Positions 27,848 to 36,541 are shown, counted from the first letter of the stretch. The stretch: 64,000 nt of DNA from Rhizobiales bacterium TNE-4 (GCA_019083985.1 JAHRCV010000002.1:248001-312000), one strand, 5' to 3'. Numbers and translations: made by a program. Notes: generated from the letters alone by a model not told the origin.

Positions 27848-28954
27848 ATGACCCAGCGCCTTACGCTGCTCTCAACTGTTGCGACGCTCGTTCTGAGCGC
27901 CACGATTGCGTCCGCGCAGACCACCAACATGAACGATTTGATCGCCGCGGCCAAAAAGGAAGGCCAGCTGAATGTGATTGCCCTGCCGCGCGATTGGTGC
28001 GGTTACGGCGCACTCATCGACAGCTACAAGGCGAAATACGGGATCAAGGTCAACGAGCTCAATCCCGATGCCAGCTCTGGCGACGAAATCGAAGCAATCA
28101 AGGCGAACAAGGGCAATAAGGGCCCGCAGGCACCGGACGTGATTGACGTCGGGCAGTCCTTCGGACCTGCCGCCAAGGCTGAAGGCCTGACCATGCCCTA
28201 CAAGGTCGCGACCTGGAACACGATCCCGAACGATCTGAAAGACCCCGATGGCCATTGGTATGGCGATTATTACGGCGTTCTCTCCTTTCAGGTGAACGCT
28301 GATCTGGTGAAAAACATCCCGCAGGATTGGCCGGATCTGTTGAAGCCGGAATACAAGAATTCAGTGGCGCTCGCTGGCGATCCGCGGGGATCGAACCAGG
28401 CCGTGCAAGCCGTTTATGCGGCTGGCCTTTCAAAGACAGGCAATGACGCTGGGAAGGCTGGCGATGCCGGTCTCGCCTTCTTCGCCGAGCTGAACAAGAA
28501 GGGCAATTTCGTGCCCGTCATCGGCAAGGCTGCTTCCTTGGCGCAAGGGGCCACGCCCATCGTGATCCGCTGGGACTATAATGCGCTGGCCGACCGCGAC
28601 ACGCTGAAGGGCAACCCGAAGGTCGAAGTCGTGGTGCCGAAGACCGGCATTGTTGCCGGCGTCTATGTGCAAGCCATCAGCGCCTATGCGCCAAACCCGA
28701 ATGCCGCCAAACTCTGGATGGAACATCTCTATTCGGACGAAGGCCAGATCGGCTGGCTCAAGGGCTATTGTCACCCGATCCGCTTCAACGACCTTGTCGC
28801 CAACAACAAGGTGCCGAAGGAATTGCTCGATAAGCTGCCACCGGCCGAAGCCTATACCAAGGCGAAGTTCCCAACCCTTGAAGAACAAGCCGCTTCGAAA
28901 GAAGTGATCACCAAGAAATGGGACAGCGTGGTGGGCGCGAACGTCACCAAATAA
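27848..28954 (+). CDS. ABC importer periplasmic solute-binding protein
   Basis: A 368-residue periplasmic binding protein with a Sec signal peptide (cleavage about after ATIASA, residue 24). The mature N-terminus (NDLIAAAKKEGQLNVIALP) is typical of family-1 binding proteins of the PotD/AfuA/thiamine type. Conserved pieces include PDVIDVGQSFG, YYGVLSFQVN and YVQAISAYAPNPNAAKLWMEHLYSDEGQ. The ligand cannot be told from sequence: spermidine/putrescine, Fe3+ or phosphonate-like ligands are possible. A strong hairpin follows before the permease genes, a pattern that often lets the binding protein be made in excess. Confidence 0.87.
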   Translation: MTQRLTLLSTVATLVLSATIASAQTTNMNDLIAAAKKEGQLNVIALPRDWCGYGALIDSYKAKYGIKVNELNPDASSGDEIEAIKANKGNKGPQAPDVIDVGQSFGPAAKAEGLTMPYKVATWNTIPNDLKDPDGHWYGDYYGVLSFQVNADLVKNIPQDWPDLLKPEYKNSVALAGDPRGSNQAVQAVYAAGLSKTGNDAGKAGDAGLAFFAELNKKGNFVPVIGKAASLAQGATPIVIRWDYNALADRDTLKGNPKVEVVVPKTGIVAGVYVQAISAYAPNPNAAKLWMEHLYSDEGQIGWLKGYCHPIRFNDLVANNKVPKELLDKLPPAEAYTKAKFPTLEEQAASKEVITKKWDSVVGANVTK

Positions 28955-28984
28955 ACGCTCTACCGCGTCATTGAACAAAAATTT

Positions 28985-29010
28985 GGCCGCTCCGGCTCCC
29001 CGGGGCGGCC
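28985..29010 (+). other. Strong intercistronic hairpin after the binding-protein gene
   Basis: GGCCGCTCCGG (28985-28995) pairs with CCGGGGCGGCC (29000-29010) over a CTCC loop: 11 bp with one G-T pair. No T-run follows. It likely protects the binding-protein mRNA 3' end or reduces read-through into the permease genes. Confidence 0.7.
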
Positions 29011-29031
29011 TCTGCCATCCCAGGAACCGAC

Positions 29032-29925
29032 GTGAGCGCAACTTCGCCAGAGACGAGACACGGCGCGCCTTTTGCCGCGGCACGCTCGCCGATGGCGTGG
29101 CTCGGCATTGTTCCGTTCATGATTTTTGCCATTCTGTTTTTGCTTTGGCCAACCGCCCATCTCGTGATCGGCGCGTTTGAAAGCAAGGACGGCGGCTTCA
29201 CTTTCGCCAACATTGCCAATCTCACGCAGCCCGCCATTCTGAATGCCTATTGGCTTAGCATTCGCATCAGCGCTGCATCGGCATTTCTAGGCGGATTGCT
29301 GGGCTTCGCGCTCGCCTATGCAGCTATTTCCGGCGGCTTGCCGCGCTGGATCAGGCCGACATTGACGACATTCTCGGGCGTGGCCTCCAATTTTGCTGGC
29401 GTCCCACTCGCCTTCGCCTTCATTGCCACGCTCGGCCGCACAGGGCTCGTGACGACGCTTTTGGTGAAATGGTTCGATTTCAATTTGTACCATACCGGCT
29501 TCACCATTCTGAGTTTCTGGGGACTGACGCTCACCTATCTCTACTTTCAGATTCCACTGATGGTTCTGATCCTGACGCCAGCGCTCGACGGCCTCAAAAA
29601 AGAATGGCGCGAAGCGGCCTCCATCCTCGGCGCATCCTCGCTGCAATATTGGTTGCGCATTGCCATTCCGGTGCTGTGGCCAAGCCTTCTCGGCGCTGTT
29701 CTCCTGTTGTTTGCCAATGCCTTTGGTGCGGTTGCGACGGCTTATGCGCTGACCGGCTCTTCGCTCAACATCGTGCCGATCCTGCTCTTCGCGCAGATCC
29801 GCGGCGACGTGTTGCATAACCCTAATCTCGGCTATGCGCTGGCGCTTGGCATGATCGTGATCACCGCACTCTCGAACCTCGCTTACATTTGGCTCCGCGC
29901 CTGGAGCGAAAGGTGGGTCAAATGA
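29032..29925 (+). CDS. ABC importer permease (PotB-like)
   Basis: A 297-residue inner-membrane permease with about six helices: near 25-48, 75-105, 112-130, 150-185, 210-235 and 262-285. The cytoplasmic coupling motif EWREAASILGASSLQYWLRIAIPVLWP (EAA loop, about 184-210) contacts the ATPase. It starts at GTG 29032, 22 bases after the hairpin, and overlaps the second permease by four bases. It belongs to the PotB/FbpB-type importer group; the substrate is that of the binding protein just upstream and is unknown. Confidence 0.9.
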   Translation: MSATSPETRHGAPFAAARSPMAWLGIVPFMIFAILFLLWPTAHLVIGAFESKDGGFTFANIANLTQPAILNAYWLSIRISAASAFLGGLLGFALAYAAISGGLPRWIRPTLTTFSGVASNFAGVPLAFAFIATLGRTGLVTTLLVKWFDFNLYHTGFTILSFWGLTLTYLYFQIPLMVLILTPALDGLKKEWREAASILGASSLQYWLRIAIPVLWPSLLGAVLLLFANAFGAVATAYALTGSSLNIVPILLFAQIRGDVLHNPNLGYALALGMIVITALSNLAYIWLRAWSERWVK

Positions 29926-30713
29926 GAGAGAGCCGTATTGGTGCGTGGATCGCCTTTGGTATTGGCGCGCTCTATTTCATTCTGCCGCTGATCGCGACGT
30001 TTGAATTTTCATTGCGGATGAAGCGTGGTGAATATTCATTCGAGGCCTATCGCGTCGTCTTCGCCGATCCGCGCTTTCAGGCCTCTTTCACCTATTCGGT
30101 TGGCCAAGCGCTGGCGACCATTTTCGTCGGTATCGCACTGGTGGTGCCCACCGCTTATTGGGTTCGCCTGCGGGCACCGCAATTCCGCCCGATCGTCGAA
30201 TTCATTACGCTCTTGCCGCTCGTGATTCCCGCCATCGTGATCGTGTTCGGCTATTTGCGGATCTTCAACTCATCCTCGCTGATCCCGCTGACGGACACCA
30301 ATCTCGGCACCGATGCGCTGCTGATGTTCGGCTATGTCACGCTCGCCCTGCCCTATCTCTATCGCGCCGTCGATACGGGATTGCAGGCCATTGATGTGCG
30401 CACCCTGACCGAAAGCGCGGAATCGCTTGGCGCCAATGCGTTCACGATTTTGACGCGCGTGATTTTGCCGAATATCCGACCGGCTCTGCTCAGCGGGGCC
30501 TTTCTCACCTTCGCCATCGTGATCGGCGAATTCACGTTTGCGGCTTTGTTGAACCGCCCGGCCTTCGGCCCCTATTTGCAATTGCTCGGCGCCAACCGTG
30601 CCTATGAGCCTTCCGCACTGGCCATCATGGCCTTCCTTGTCACATGGGCCTGCATGGGCCTGATGCAGCTTGCAAGCCGTGGCTTGCGCCTGCCTACCAC
30701 CGATACACGTTGA
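29922..30713 (+). CDS. ABC importer permease (PotC-like)
   Basis: A 263-residue second permease with six helices. The EAA-type loop is ESAESLGANAFTILTRVILPNIRPAL near residues 160-185. ATG 29922 overlaps the previous stop (ATGA) and has AAGGTGGG upstream; the frame is open 11 codons further back but that lies in the first permease. It forms the heteromeric channel with the preceding protein. The ATPase gene follows after 8 bases. Confidence 0.9.
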   Translation: MRESRIGAWIAFGIGALYFILPLIATFEFSLRMKRGEYSFEAYRVVFADPRFQASFTYSVGQALATIFVGIALVVPTAYWVRLRAPQFRPIVEFITLLPLVIPAIVIVFGYLRIFNSSSLIPLTDTNLGTDALLMFGYVTLALPYLYRAVDTGLQAIDVRTLTESAESLGANAFTILTRVILPNIRPALLSGAFLTFAIVIGEFTFAALLNRPAFGPYLQLLGANRAYEPSALAIMAFLVTWACMGLMQLASRGLRLPTTDTR

Positions 30714-30721
30714 GACCCGCC

Positions 30722-31780
30722 ATGGCTTTTCTCACTCTCACCGCCATTGCGAAACGCTTCGGCCAGAACACTGTTGTGCACGGCTTCGATCTTGCGGTTG
30801 AACGCGGCGAATTCATTTCGCTGCTTGGCCCATCCGGCTGCGGCAAGACGACTGTTCTGCGCATGATTGCTGGTTTTGAAACGCCGAGCGCCGGCACAAT
30901 CATGATTGATGGCCGTGACGTCACCTATAAGCGCCCGGCCGAACGCAATGTTGGCATGGTGTTTCAGGCCTATGCGCTGTTCCCGAACATGAATGTCGCT
31001 GACAATATCGCGTTCGGCATGAAAGTGGCCAAACGCCCCAAGGCCGAAATCGATGCGCGCGTCACTGAGATGCTGGAGTTGATCAGCCTGCCTGATCTCG
31101 CCGCACGCTATCCTTATCAATTGTCGGGCGGTCAGCAGCAGCGCGTAGCACTCGCCCGGGCGCTCGCGGTCAAGCCACAAGTCCTCCTGCTCGATGAGCC
31201 GCTGTCTGCGCTCGATGCGAAGATTCGCGTCTCGTTGCGCGAAGAAATCCGCGCTCTGCAGCGTGAATTAGGCATCACCACGATCTTCGTGACGCATGAT
31301 CAGGAAGAAGCGCTGTCGATGTCAGACCGCGTTGTGGTGATGCATCAAGGCCGCGTTGAACAGATCGGTACGCCGCACGCCATCTACAACACGCCGAAAA
31401 CGCGGTTTGCGGCCTCCTTCGTCGGCACGCTCAACATGCTCGACGCAGAAATCAAGGACGCGTCTGCCGGTCTCATCATCGTTGAAGGCCAAACCTTGCG
31501 CATCGCCAACGGCACGCCGGGGGCACCCAACGGCTCGCGTTGCACCGTCGCTTTACGGCCTGAGGCGCTCGCCATCGGCCCAGCGCGGCCGGGCGACAAT
31601 GTATTGTCCTGCACGATCGAGGATGTGCAGTTTCTTGGCGCGATTGTGCGGGTGAAAGCGCGGTGTGGCGCACACATTCTATCGGTCGATACGTTCAATC
31701 AAGCGGGCCAACCGGCTTGGGCGCGTGGCGATCAGGTCGAGATCCATTTTGCGCCCGAGCACTTGGTGGTGCTCGACTGA
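30722..31780 (+). CDS. ABC importer ATPase (PotA/FbpC-like)
   Basis: A 352-residue ATP-binding subunit. Walker A GPSGCGKTTVL near 36-46, Q-loop VFQAYALFPNM, signature LSGGQQQRVALARA near 135-148, Walker B VLLLDEPLSALD near 156-167, and the H-switch FVTHDQEEALSM. The last 110 residues form a TOBE domain typical of polyamine, iron and related importers. ATG 30722 is chosen because the residues before it (from 30644) overlap the permease and do not fit the family. It is the last gene of the importer operon and ends next to a convergent small gene. Confidence 0.92.
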   Translation: MAFLTLTAIAKRFGQNTVVHGFDLAVERGEFISLLGPSGCGKTTVLRMIAGFETPSAGTIMIDGRDVTYKRPAERNVGMVFQAYALFPNMNVADNIAFGMKVAKRPKAEIDARVTEMLELISLPDLAARYPYQLSGGQQQRVALARALAVKPQVLLLDEPLSALDAKIRVSLREEIRALQRELGITTIFVTHDQEEALSMSDRVVVMHQGRVEQIGTPHAIYNTPKTRFAASFVGTLNMLDAEIKDASAGLIIVEGQTLRIANGTPGAPNGSRCTVALRPEALAIGPARPGDNVLSCTIEDVQFLGAIVRVKARCGAHILSVDTFNQAGQPAWARGDQVEIHFAPEHLVVLD

Positions 31781-32095
31781 TCAGTGCAGCCATTCCGGCG
31801 CGTCGGCCATTTCAGCGCGTAGCCGATTGGCGATCGTTTCAAAATAAGCGGCCGTATCGCCTGCGATCATCGCCTGTTCGCGTTTAGAGAGCCGCATCTT
31901 GGTGAAGGTCGCGAGCGCCATCCGCAAAACGATATAGCTGCGGGGATCGTCGGGATTGAGTGCGGCGTCGTCCAGAACGCGCGCCATGACGATGTCGAGC
32001 TCTTCAGCCACTGCTTTGAGGTCGATTTTAGGATCGGCCAAACCGTCACTGTCCGTCATGCCGTCTTCGTCCATCATGAATTCATCGAGGCTCAT
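31781..32095 (-). CDS. Hypothetical acidic protein
   Basis: A 104-residue soluble protein I cannot place. The first 25 residues are very acidic and Met-rich (DEFMMDEDGMTDSDGL). The rest is helical (AVAEELDIVMARVLDDAAL; YIVLRMALATFTKMRLS). Its stop abuts the ABC ATPase stop, with which it is convergent. The frame uses codons like its neighbours and no better frame exists on either strand, so it is probably real. 101 bases with no gene separate it from the GNAT gene. Confidence 0.6.
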   Translation of the reverse strand: MSLDEFMMDEDGMTDSDGLADPKIDLKAVAEELDIVMARVLDDAALNPDDPRSYIVLRMALATFTKMRLSKREQAMIAGDTAAYFETIANRLRAEMADAPEWLH

Positions 32096-32196
32096 CGCGC
32101 GTCCCTCCCGGCTTGCACGCGAACAACCATGTCATGACGCATCGACAGCATGGACCGGATCAGGCCGTTTGCTCCCGAAATGGGCGAAAGCAAATT

Positions 32197-32700
32197 TTAT
32201 CTGTTGCCAAGCTCGAGCACGAAGAGCTGTTCAACGACGCGCGTGCCCCAGCTTTCACCCTCTTGTTCGTCTCGCAAAGCAAAGCCAGCGCTTTCGTAAA
32301 GCCGCCGCGCCGGATCGAGCCCGGCAAAAGTGGTGAGATAGCACGAGGTGAAACCCGCCACCGATAGATGGGTGAGCGCCGCCTCGAACAAAAGCCGCCC
32401 GACGCCCAACCCGCGTGCGGTGTCTGACACGATGAACCAGCGCAGATGCGCCTGCCCTTCCGGCAGATCGGGATCGCTGCCATCGATTGTGATGGTCCCG
32501 ACCATCTCCCCATCGATCTCAGCCCAGAGCAGGAGATCATGGCGTGCATCGTAACGCTGAATGAAAACGGCCATACCGCTGGCTACCTTCGCCTCGAAGA
32601 CCGGGCCAAAGCCCCATTCCCGCGCATAATAGCGCGCATGCGCGCTTGCCGTGTACCCGATGATCCCCGGCACCCAGCCGGCGTGGATTTGAACCTGCAT
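32197..32700 (-). CDS. GNAT family N-acetyltransferase
   Basis: A 167-residue acetyltransferase with loop DTARGLGVGRLLFEAALTHL near residues 91-110 and a C-terminal RLYESAGFALRDEQEGESWG. The segment HARYYAREWGFGPVFEAKVASGM near 17-39 resembles proteins placed between MarR-type and acetyltransferase domains. ATG 32700 (MQVQIHAGWVPG) is preferred over a start 11 codons upstream. It stands alone, divergent from the channel-like gene with 125 bases between them. Confidence 0.82.
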   Translation of the reverse strand: MQVQIHAGWVPGIIGYTASAHARYYAREWGFGPVFEAKVASGMAVFIQRYDARHDLLLWAEIDGEMVGTITIDGSDPDLPEGQAHLRWFIVSDTARGLGVGRLLFEAALTHLSVAGFTSCYLTTFAGLDPARRLYESAGFALRDEQEGESWGTRVVEQLFVLELGNR

Positions 32701-32825
32701 GCAGAAGCTCCTCAACCGGAGCGAGAATGGCACGAGATCTCCCGCGCTTGAAGCAGGCCGAAAGGATTGCCCGCGCGTAGTGCTAACTCTATTTTGATCG
32801 CGAAGCGAAATCGGAGCCTTGGCGC

Positions 32826-33281
32826 ATGGACTGGAACAATGAAGAGATCAAGATTCCGGCACTTCTCTTCCTCAATTTGATGCTCTCGCTCGGCACGGTC
32901 TTTCTCCACACTTGCGGCGGCTCCGTTGTGCACCATGTCGGCGCGCGCATCATCACTCGGTTTCATAAAGCGCCGAGCATTCTCGACGAGACGCTGATCG
33001 TCTCACTCGTCGTGGTCATCCTGTCGACCTTCCATTTTCTGGAAGTGCTGCTGTGGGGTGTGGCCTATTACTGGATCGGTGCTGTCGGCTCTCTGTTTGA
33101 CGCGGGCTATTATTCGCTCACGACCTACACGACACTCGGCCCAACCGACGTGGCCTTCGACCAGCGCTTTCGTGGTCTTGCAGGGTTTGAATCGCTGATC
33201 GGTCCGTTGATGATCGCCTGGTCGACCGCCGTGATCGTAACCGTGCTTGGACGGCTCGCGGCCCTGAAACAACCGAAATAG
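32826..33281 (+). CDS. Two-pore-helix ion-channel-like membrane protein
   Basis: A 151-residue inner-membrane protein. Hydrophobic helices lie at about 10-30, 55-85 and 120-145; between the last two is a pore-loop-like stretch YYSLTTYTTLGPTDV (about 97-111). The layout, and GFESLIGPLMIAWSTAVIV after it, match small potassium-channel (Ion_trans_2) proteins. The selectivity filter normally reads TVGYG or TIGFG, whereas here it is TLGPT, so ion choice is uncertain. No RCK/TrkA regulatory domain is attached. It is followed by 423 bases without a protein gene. Confidence 0.75.
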   Translation: MDWNNEEIKIPALLFLNLMLSLGTVFLHTCGGSVVHHVGARIITRFHKAPSILDETLIVSLVVVILSTFHFLEVLLWGVAYYWIGAVGSLFDAGYYSLTTYTTLGPTDVAFDQRFRGLAGFESLIGPLMIAWSTAVIVTVLGRLAALKQPK

Positions 33282-33575
33282 CGGCCAGGCTGAGACGGAA
33301 AGGACGTGAGAAGTGGGAAGCGGACGCAGACGCAATACCCACACGCGCCGCTTCCCGGTACAGGCTCAGATCAACGAACCTGACGCTAAAAAGTTCACGC
33401 GTAAGTTGTGAAATCAAGCAAGGCTCTCGAAATACCGGTTCAAATGTGGATTCTTCGCCCCGCTTTGGGTTTCGACGAGCCCGATTCCGCCGAGATTTAA
33501 CCATGCCGGTCGAAAATCCGCTTCCCTATGGTCGCGTTCACAATTCCGACACAACTCGCGTGCTATAGAAGGCGT

Positions 33576-33688
33576 GCGGTGAGCGAAAGCCCCGCCTCTC
33601 ACTGGCCGGCCGACCACGGATGTACTGGCGCGCAGGCCGGGTGAGGGACAAGGACGAGCCGCCTGGATAGTTTCCATGGCGGCTTTTT
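33576..33688 (+). ncRNA. Candidate structured small RNA
   Basis: In the gene-free stretch 33282-33704, a TATAGA -10-like element (33564-33569) precedes about 110 bases that can fold strongly. A GNRA-capped GC-GAAA-GC element lies near 33583-33590. A long stem follows: CTCTCAC (33596-33602) pairs with GTGAGGG (33641-33647), continued by CCGGCC (33606-33611) with GGCCGG (33635-33640). An intrinsic terminator closes it. No convincing -35 was seen, and I do not recognise a known family. The rest of the gap (33282-33560) shows nothing clear. The opposite-strand open frame here is probably fortuitous. Confidence 0.5.
33657..33688 (+). terminator. Rho-independent terminator of the candidate small RNA
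   Basis: AGCCGCC (33657-33663) pairs with GGCGGCT (33678-33684), extended inward by TGGA/TCCA, and runs into five T residues (33684-33688). No + strand protein gene ends nearby (the last stop is at 33281), which points to a separate transcript. Confidence 0.75.
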
Positions 33689-33704
33689 CGTGCCCGGTTG
33701 CCGC

Positions 33705-34844
33705 CTATTTGCTGCCGCCCGCAAAAGAGGTGCGCACCGTCTCGCCCGTCAGGCGGTGGCGCTTCACTGTATCCCAATTAATCTCGAGCCCATGGCCCGG
33801 CGTCTGCGGCGGTGTGGCGACACCATCGACTGGCACGATCCGGTTATGGATCAACCCTAAATCATAAAGCCCGCCGCCAACCACATCCTCCAGCATGAAG
33901 CCATTGGAGACGCCACAGAGCAGCGAGAGCGACAATTCCATCATGTAATGCGGGGCTACCCTGCGGCCATAGCCATTGGCGAGATGCGCCACTTTCAGCC
34001 ATTCCGTTACCCCGCCGACAAAAGCGATATCGGCTTGCACAATGTCCACGGCATCAGCCGCGAGATAGGCTTGAAATTGTTGCCGACTATAAAGGCTCTC
34101 ACCCAATGCCAGCGGCGTCTTCATGCTCCTGCGTAAACGGGCATGGCCTTCAATGTCCTGATAAAGCAGGGGCTCCTCAACCCAGCCTAATTCAAATGTA
34201 TCAAGCCGCGCCATTTTCTGGATCGCCTCGGCTGGCTGCCATTTCTGGTTGAGGTCAACAAACAGCTGCGTGCCATTCCCGAGCCGTTCCTTCACCGCTG
34301 TAATGCGTGCGATATCCAAGCCTGGATCGTCATGGCCAATCTTGATTTTCACGGCGCGATAGCCGCGCGCCTTGTAATCGTCGATGCGGCGGACGAGATC
34401 CACGATCGTATCAGACGCACTGAGATTGATTTCGCTGATATAGGCCGGAATGGTTTCGCGTGCGCCACCCAGCAAACGATAAAGCGGCTCACCCTTGGCC
34501 TTGCCGATGAGATCCCAGACGGCAATGTCGATGGCAGCAATCGCCATGGAATTGACACCGAGCCCAAGACGCCGCGCCTGTCGGTTGAGTTTAGTCCAGA
34601 TCGCTTCGAAATTCCGCGCATCCATCCCGATCACGAGCGGCGCGAGATAATCGCTGATCAAGGTCGCGATCGCCGTGCCGCCAATATCGACAGTATAGGT
34701 GATGCCACTGCCTTTGAGGCCATTATCCGTCGTCAGTTCGACGAAAATGAATTCAAGGCCTTGCACGCGGTTTGTGGCATCTTCCCATGGGGACGTTGGC
34801 GGCAAACGGCAGGCATGGACGGCGACATCAGCGATCCGCATCAT
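33705..34844 (-). CDS. Mandelate racemase/muconate lactonizing enzyme family protein
   Basis: A 379-residue enolase-superfamily enzyme, TIM-barrel type. It abstracts an alpha proton from a carboxylate substrate bound to Mg2+. A Lys-x-Lys catalytic motif is in AVKIKIGHD near residue 160. Metal ligands are D in FVDLNQKW, E in GWVEEPL and D in DIVQADIAFVGG; a general-base region PHYMMELS near 308 carries the His. This fits the mandelate-racemase subgroup (sugar acid dehydratases or racemases), but the substrate is not identifiable. Two ATGs in tandem begin the frame; GGAG lies four and seven bases upstream of them. It stands alone. Confidence 0.88.
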   Translation of the reverse strand: MMRIADVAVHACRLPPTSPWEDATNRVQGLEFIFVELTTDNGLKGSGITYTVDIGGTAIATLISDYLAPLVIGMDARNFEAIWTKLNRQARRLGLGVNSMAIAAIDIAVWDLIGKAKGEPLYRLLGGARETIPAYISEINLSASDTIVDLVRRIDDYKARGYRAVKIKIGHDDPGLDIARITAVKERLGNGTQLFVDLNQKWQPAEAIQKMARLDTFELGWVEEPLLYQDIEGHARLRRSMKTPLALGESLYSRQQFQAYLAADAVDIVQADIAFVGGVTEWLKVAHLANGYGRRVAPHYMMELSLSLLCGVSNGFMLEDVVGGGLYDLGLIHNRIVPVDGVATPPQTPGHGLEINWDTVKRHRLTGETVRTSFAGGSK

Positions 34845-34889
34845 TCAACTCCGGCACATATCGGCAGCAAGTGTGCGGCGGCCCTTTCA

Positions 34890-34952
34890 TCCACGCAAGC
34901 CTTGACCCGATCCACGCAAGTCTTAACCCGATCTACGCAAGCCTTGACGCGC
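34890..34952. repeat. Three imperfect 21-bp tandem repeats
   Basis: Units begin at 34890, 34911 and 34932, each of the form TCYACGCAAGYCTTRACSCG plus one base, differing by one to four substitutions. They lie in the 221-base gap between the enolase-family gene and the Kbp gene. Nothing else in that gap is recognisable. Confidence 0.85.
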
Positions 34953-35065
34953 CGGACGAATTCTTTTCGCTCCTCGACCCATGCGCGACGGCCTGCCGAA
35001 TGAGGCCGTCAAGGATGCAATGACGAGAGCGATGCCGTTCGTGAGCATGCCGGTATCATCTGCCC

Positions 35066-35512
35066 TCACCCCGCGTCCGGCACCCGCAAAATCTGTCCGG
35101 GATAGATCTTGTCAGGGTCTGATAGCATGGGTCGATTGGCTTGAAAGATGATGTCGAATTTTGCGCCATTGCCTTTGCCATACATATGTTCGGCAATGTG
35201 CCAAAGTGAATCGCCCTTCTTGACTTGATAGGTGCGCGATTCCGGCGCCGATTTGGCTACCTCGGCGACACTTTCCACTTGCGCCACACCGGCGGTGTTG
35301 CCTACGGCGAGCATGATTTTTTCAAGTTCTTCAGTGCTCGCAGCACGGCCCAGAATAGTCACCCTGTCACCGTCAACCGCGAGATCGATACCGGTGAGAT
35401 CAAGCCCATGCTTGACGGCTTCTGCTTTCAAGATTTCGGCATCGGCCGGCTTAGAATCGCTCGCGCCCATCAACTTCGCACCAACGTCTTTTACAAAATT
35501 CCATAAGCTCAT
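35066..35512 (-). CDS. kbp: BON-LysM protein, Kbp/YgaU homolog
   Basis: A 148-residue protein, the same size as E. coli Kbp (YgaU), a cytoplasmic K+-binding protein of BON plus LysM domains. The N-terminus MSLWNFVKDVGAKLM matches the Kbp start. The BON domain spans about 25-85 (LDLTGIDLAVDGDRVTILGRAAS); LysM spans about 97-146 (YQVKKGDSLWHIAEHMYG to IYPGQILRVP). There is no signal peptide, so LysM here probably does not act on the cell wall. ATG 35512 has GGGAGG six bases upstream; longer starts lack a site. The gap upstream (35513-35998) is AT-rich. Confidence 0.88.
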   Translation of the reverse strand: MSLWNFVKDVGAKLMGASDSKPADAEILKAEAVKHGLDLTGIDLAVDGDRVTILGRAASTEELEKIMLAVGNTAGVAQVESVAEVAKSAPESRTYQVKKGDSLWHIAEHMYGKGNGAKFDIIFQANRPMLSDPDKIYPGQILRVPDAG

Positions 35513-35998
35513 CGCAAACCTCCCTAATCCAAAATAAATTGAAATGAGCAATCCACGCAGAGACAGAACAAGGATCACTACTTGCAACCTTGAGGTGGAG
35601 ATAGTCATCATCTCTACCGGCACCAAGCGATACTGAAGCGGAACACCAAAAATTTAAGAGGTCGCGGATAACGGGCCAATTACACGCAACAGCGTTTCCG
35701 CGACGAGGTGGAATAATGCCATCAATCAATGTCGGATCGCCATTCTTTTCAGCACGCAGTCGACGCCGCAATGCACTTATTCCACTGCGACGGCCTGCTA
35801 ATTTTTCGCGATGAGCAGCGACCTGCTGACGGAACGACAGCAGCGCAACACAGTCCCAATTTTTTGATTATTTGCGCTCATAATATGGATTAATCAATTT
35901 TTCTTATCTTTCTGTCGCCTTTTAAGCGTGAACACCACATTTTTGTACGTCACCGCGCTTGCTCTTATGGGACGGGAAACTAACTTCAAAATGGAGTT
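35513..35998. other. Gene-free AT-rich stretch
   Basis: A 486-base interval with no convincing gene. The part from about 35860 to 35998 is notably AT-rich for this chromosome (for example ATAATATGG ATTAATCAATTTTT) and probably holds promoters for kbp and for the winged-helix gene at 35999. A 106-codon minus-strand frame (35451-35771) exists, but it overlaps kbp and lacks features of a real protein. Confidence 0.6.
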
Positions 35999-36334
35999 AT
36001 GTTGACGGCGGAAGAGAGTACACCCTTGTTTCACGATGCTGATTTTTCAACGTCGATTGTCAAAACGTACAATCATTCGGGAAATCTTTTTGATTTATCG
36101 CCGTCGGAATATCTGGTCTGGCACGCCCTTGTCGTTGCTTGCAGTAATGTGGACGGCAGCATCAATCATTACTACGCCGCCTCGATTGCCGATGTCGCGC
36201 GGGCGATCCGCATCCAGCGCGAGACTGTACGGCGCGCACTTTTGAACCTCGAAAAACATGGCCTCGTCCGCCGCATCAATGAGCGTTGGATCTTCATTGC
36301 CACCGAGGACGAGGACGCCGCTCACCTTCCTTAG
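35999..36334 (+). CDS. Winged helix-turn-helix regulator
   Basis: A 111-residue DNA-binding protein with a single winged-helix domain at about residues 30-103. A helix-turn-helix-like SIADVARAIRIQRETVRRALLNLE precedes HGLVRRINERWIFIA, the wing. It resembles the DNA-binding half of MarR, GntR or Crp-type regulators without any ligand domain; the target is unknown. The ATG is only two bases from GGAG; the adjoining TTG (36002) would have a better spacing. DNA around it is lower in GC, and it stands alone between an AT-rich upstream region and a methyltransferase gene, which suggests horizontal acquisition. Confidence 0.72.
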   Translation: MLTAEESTPLFHDADFSTSIVKTYNHSGNLFDLSPSEYLVWHALVVACSNVDGSINHYYAASIADVARAIRIQRETVRRALLNLEKHGLVRRINERWIFIATEDEDAAHLP

Positions 36335-36541
36335 TCGTGGCGCCGGAGACGCAGCAACCCATCAGCCAAGAGCGAAATCGGGCTCTGGCTCACATGGCAT
36401 TGCACAATCATTCTATTTCATCACTTAAACGATGAGCCACGCACAAAACAGTCTCAAAACACACATTTTAGGCCAACTTAGGACATAAGGACGCAGTCCG
36501 GATGGTGCCTACGCCGTACGTAACGGCAAAGGAGCCGTCCG

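Noticed and set aside
33414-33677. A minus-strand frame ending AWLNLGGIGLVETQ...
   Set aside because: Briefly looked like a gene remnant, but no family could be named, and it runs through the candidate small RNA stem and terminator.
35451-35771. A 106-codon minus-strand frame upstream of kbp
   Set aside because: It overlaps the kbp start in another frame and shows no conserved motif; kbp has a strong ribosome site.
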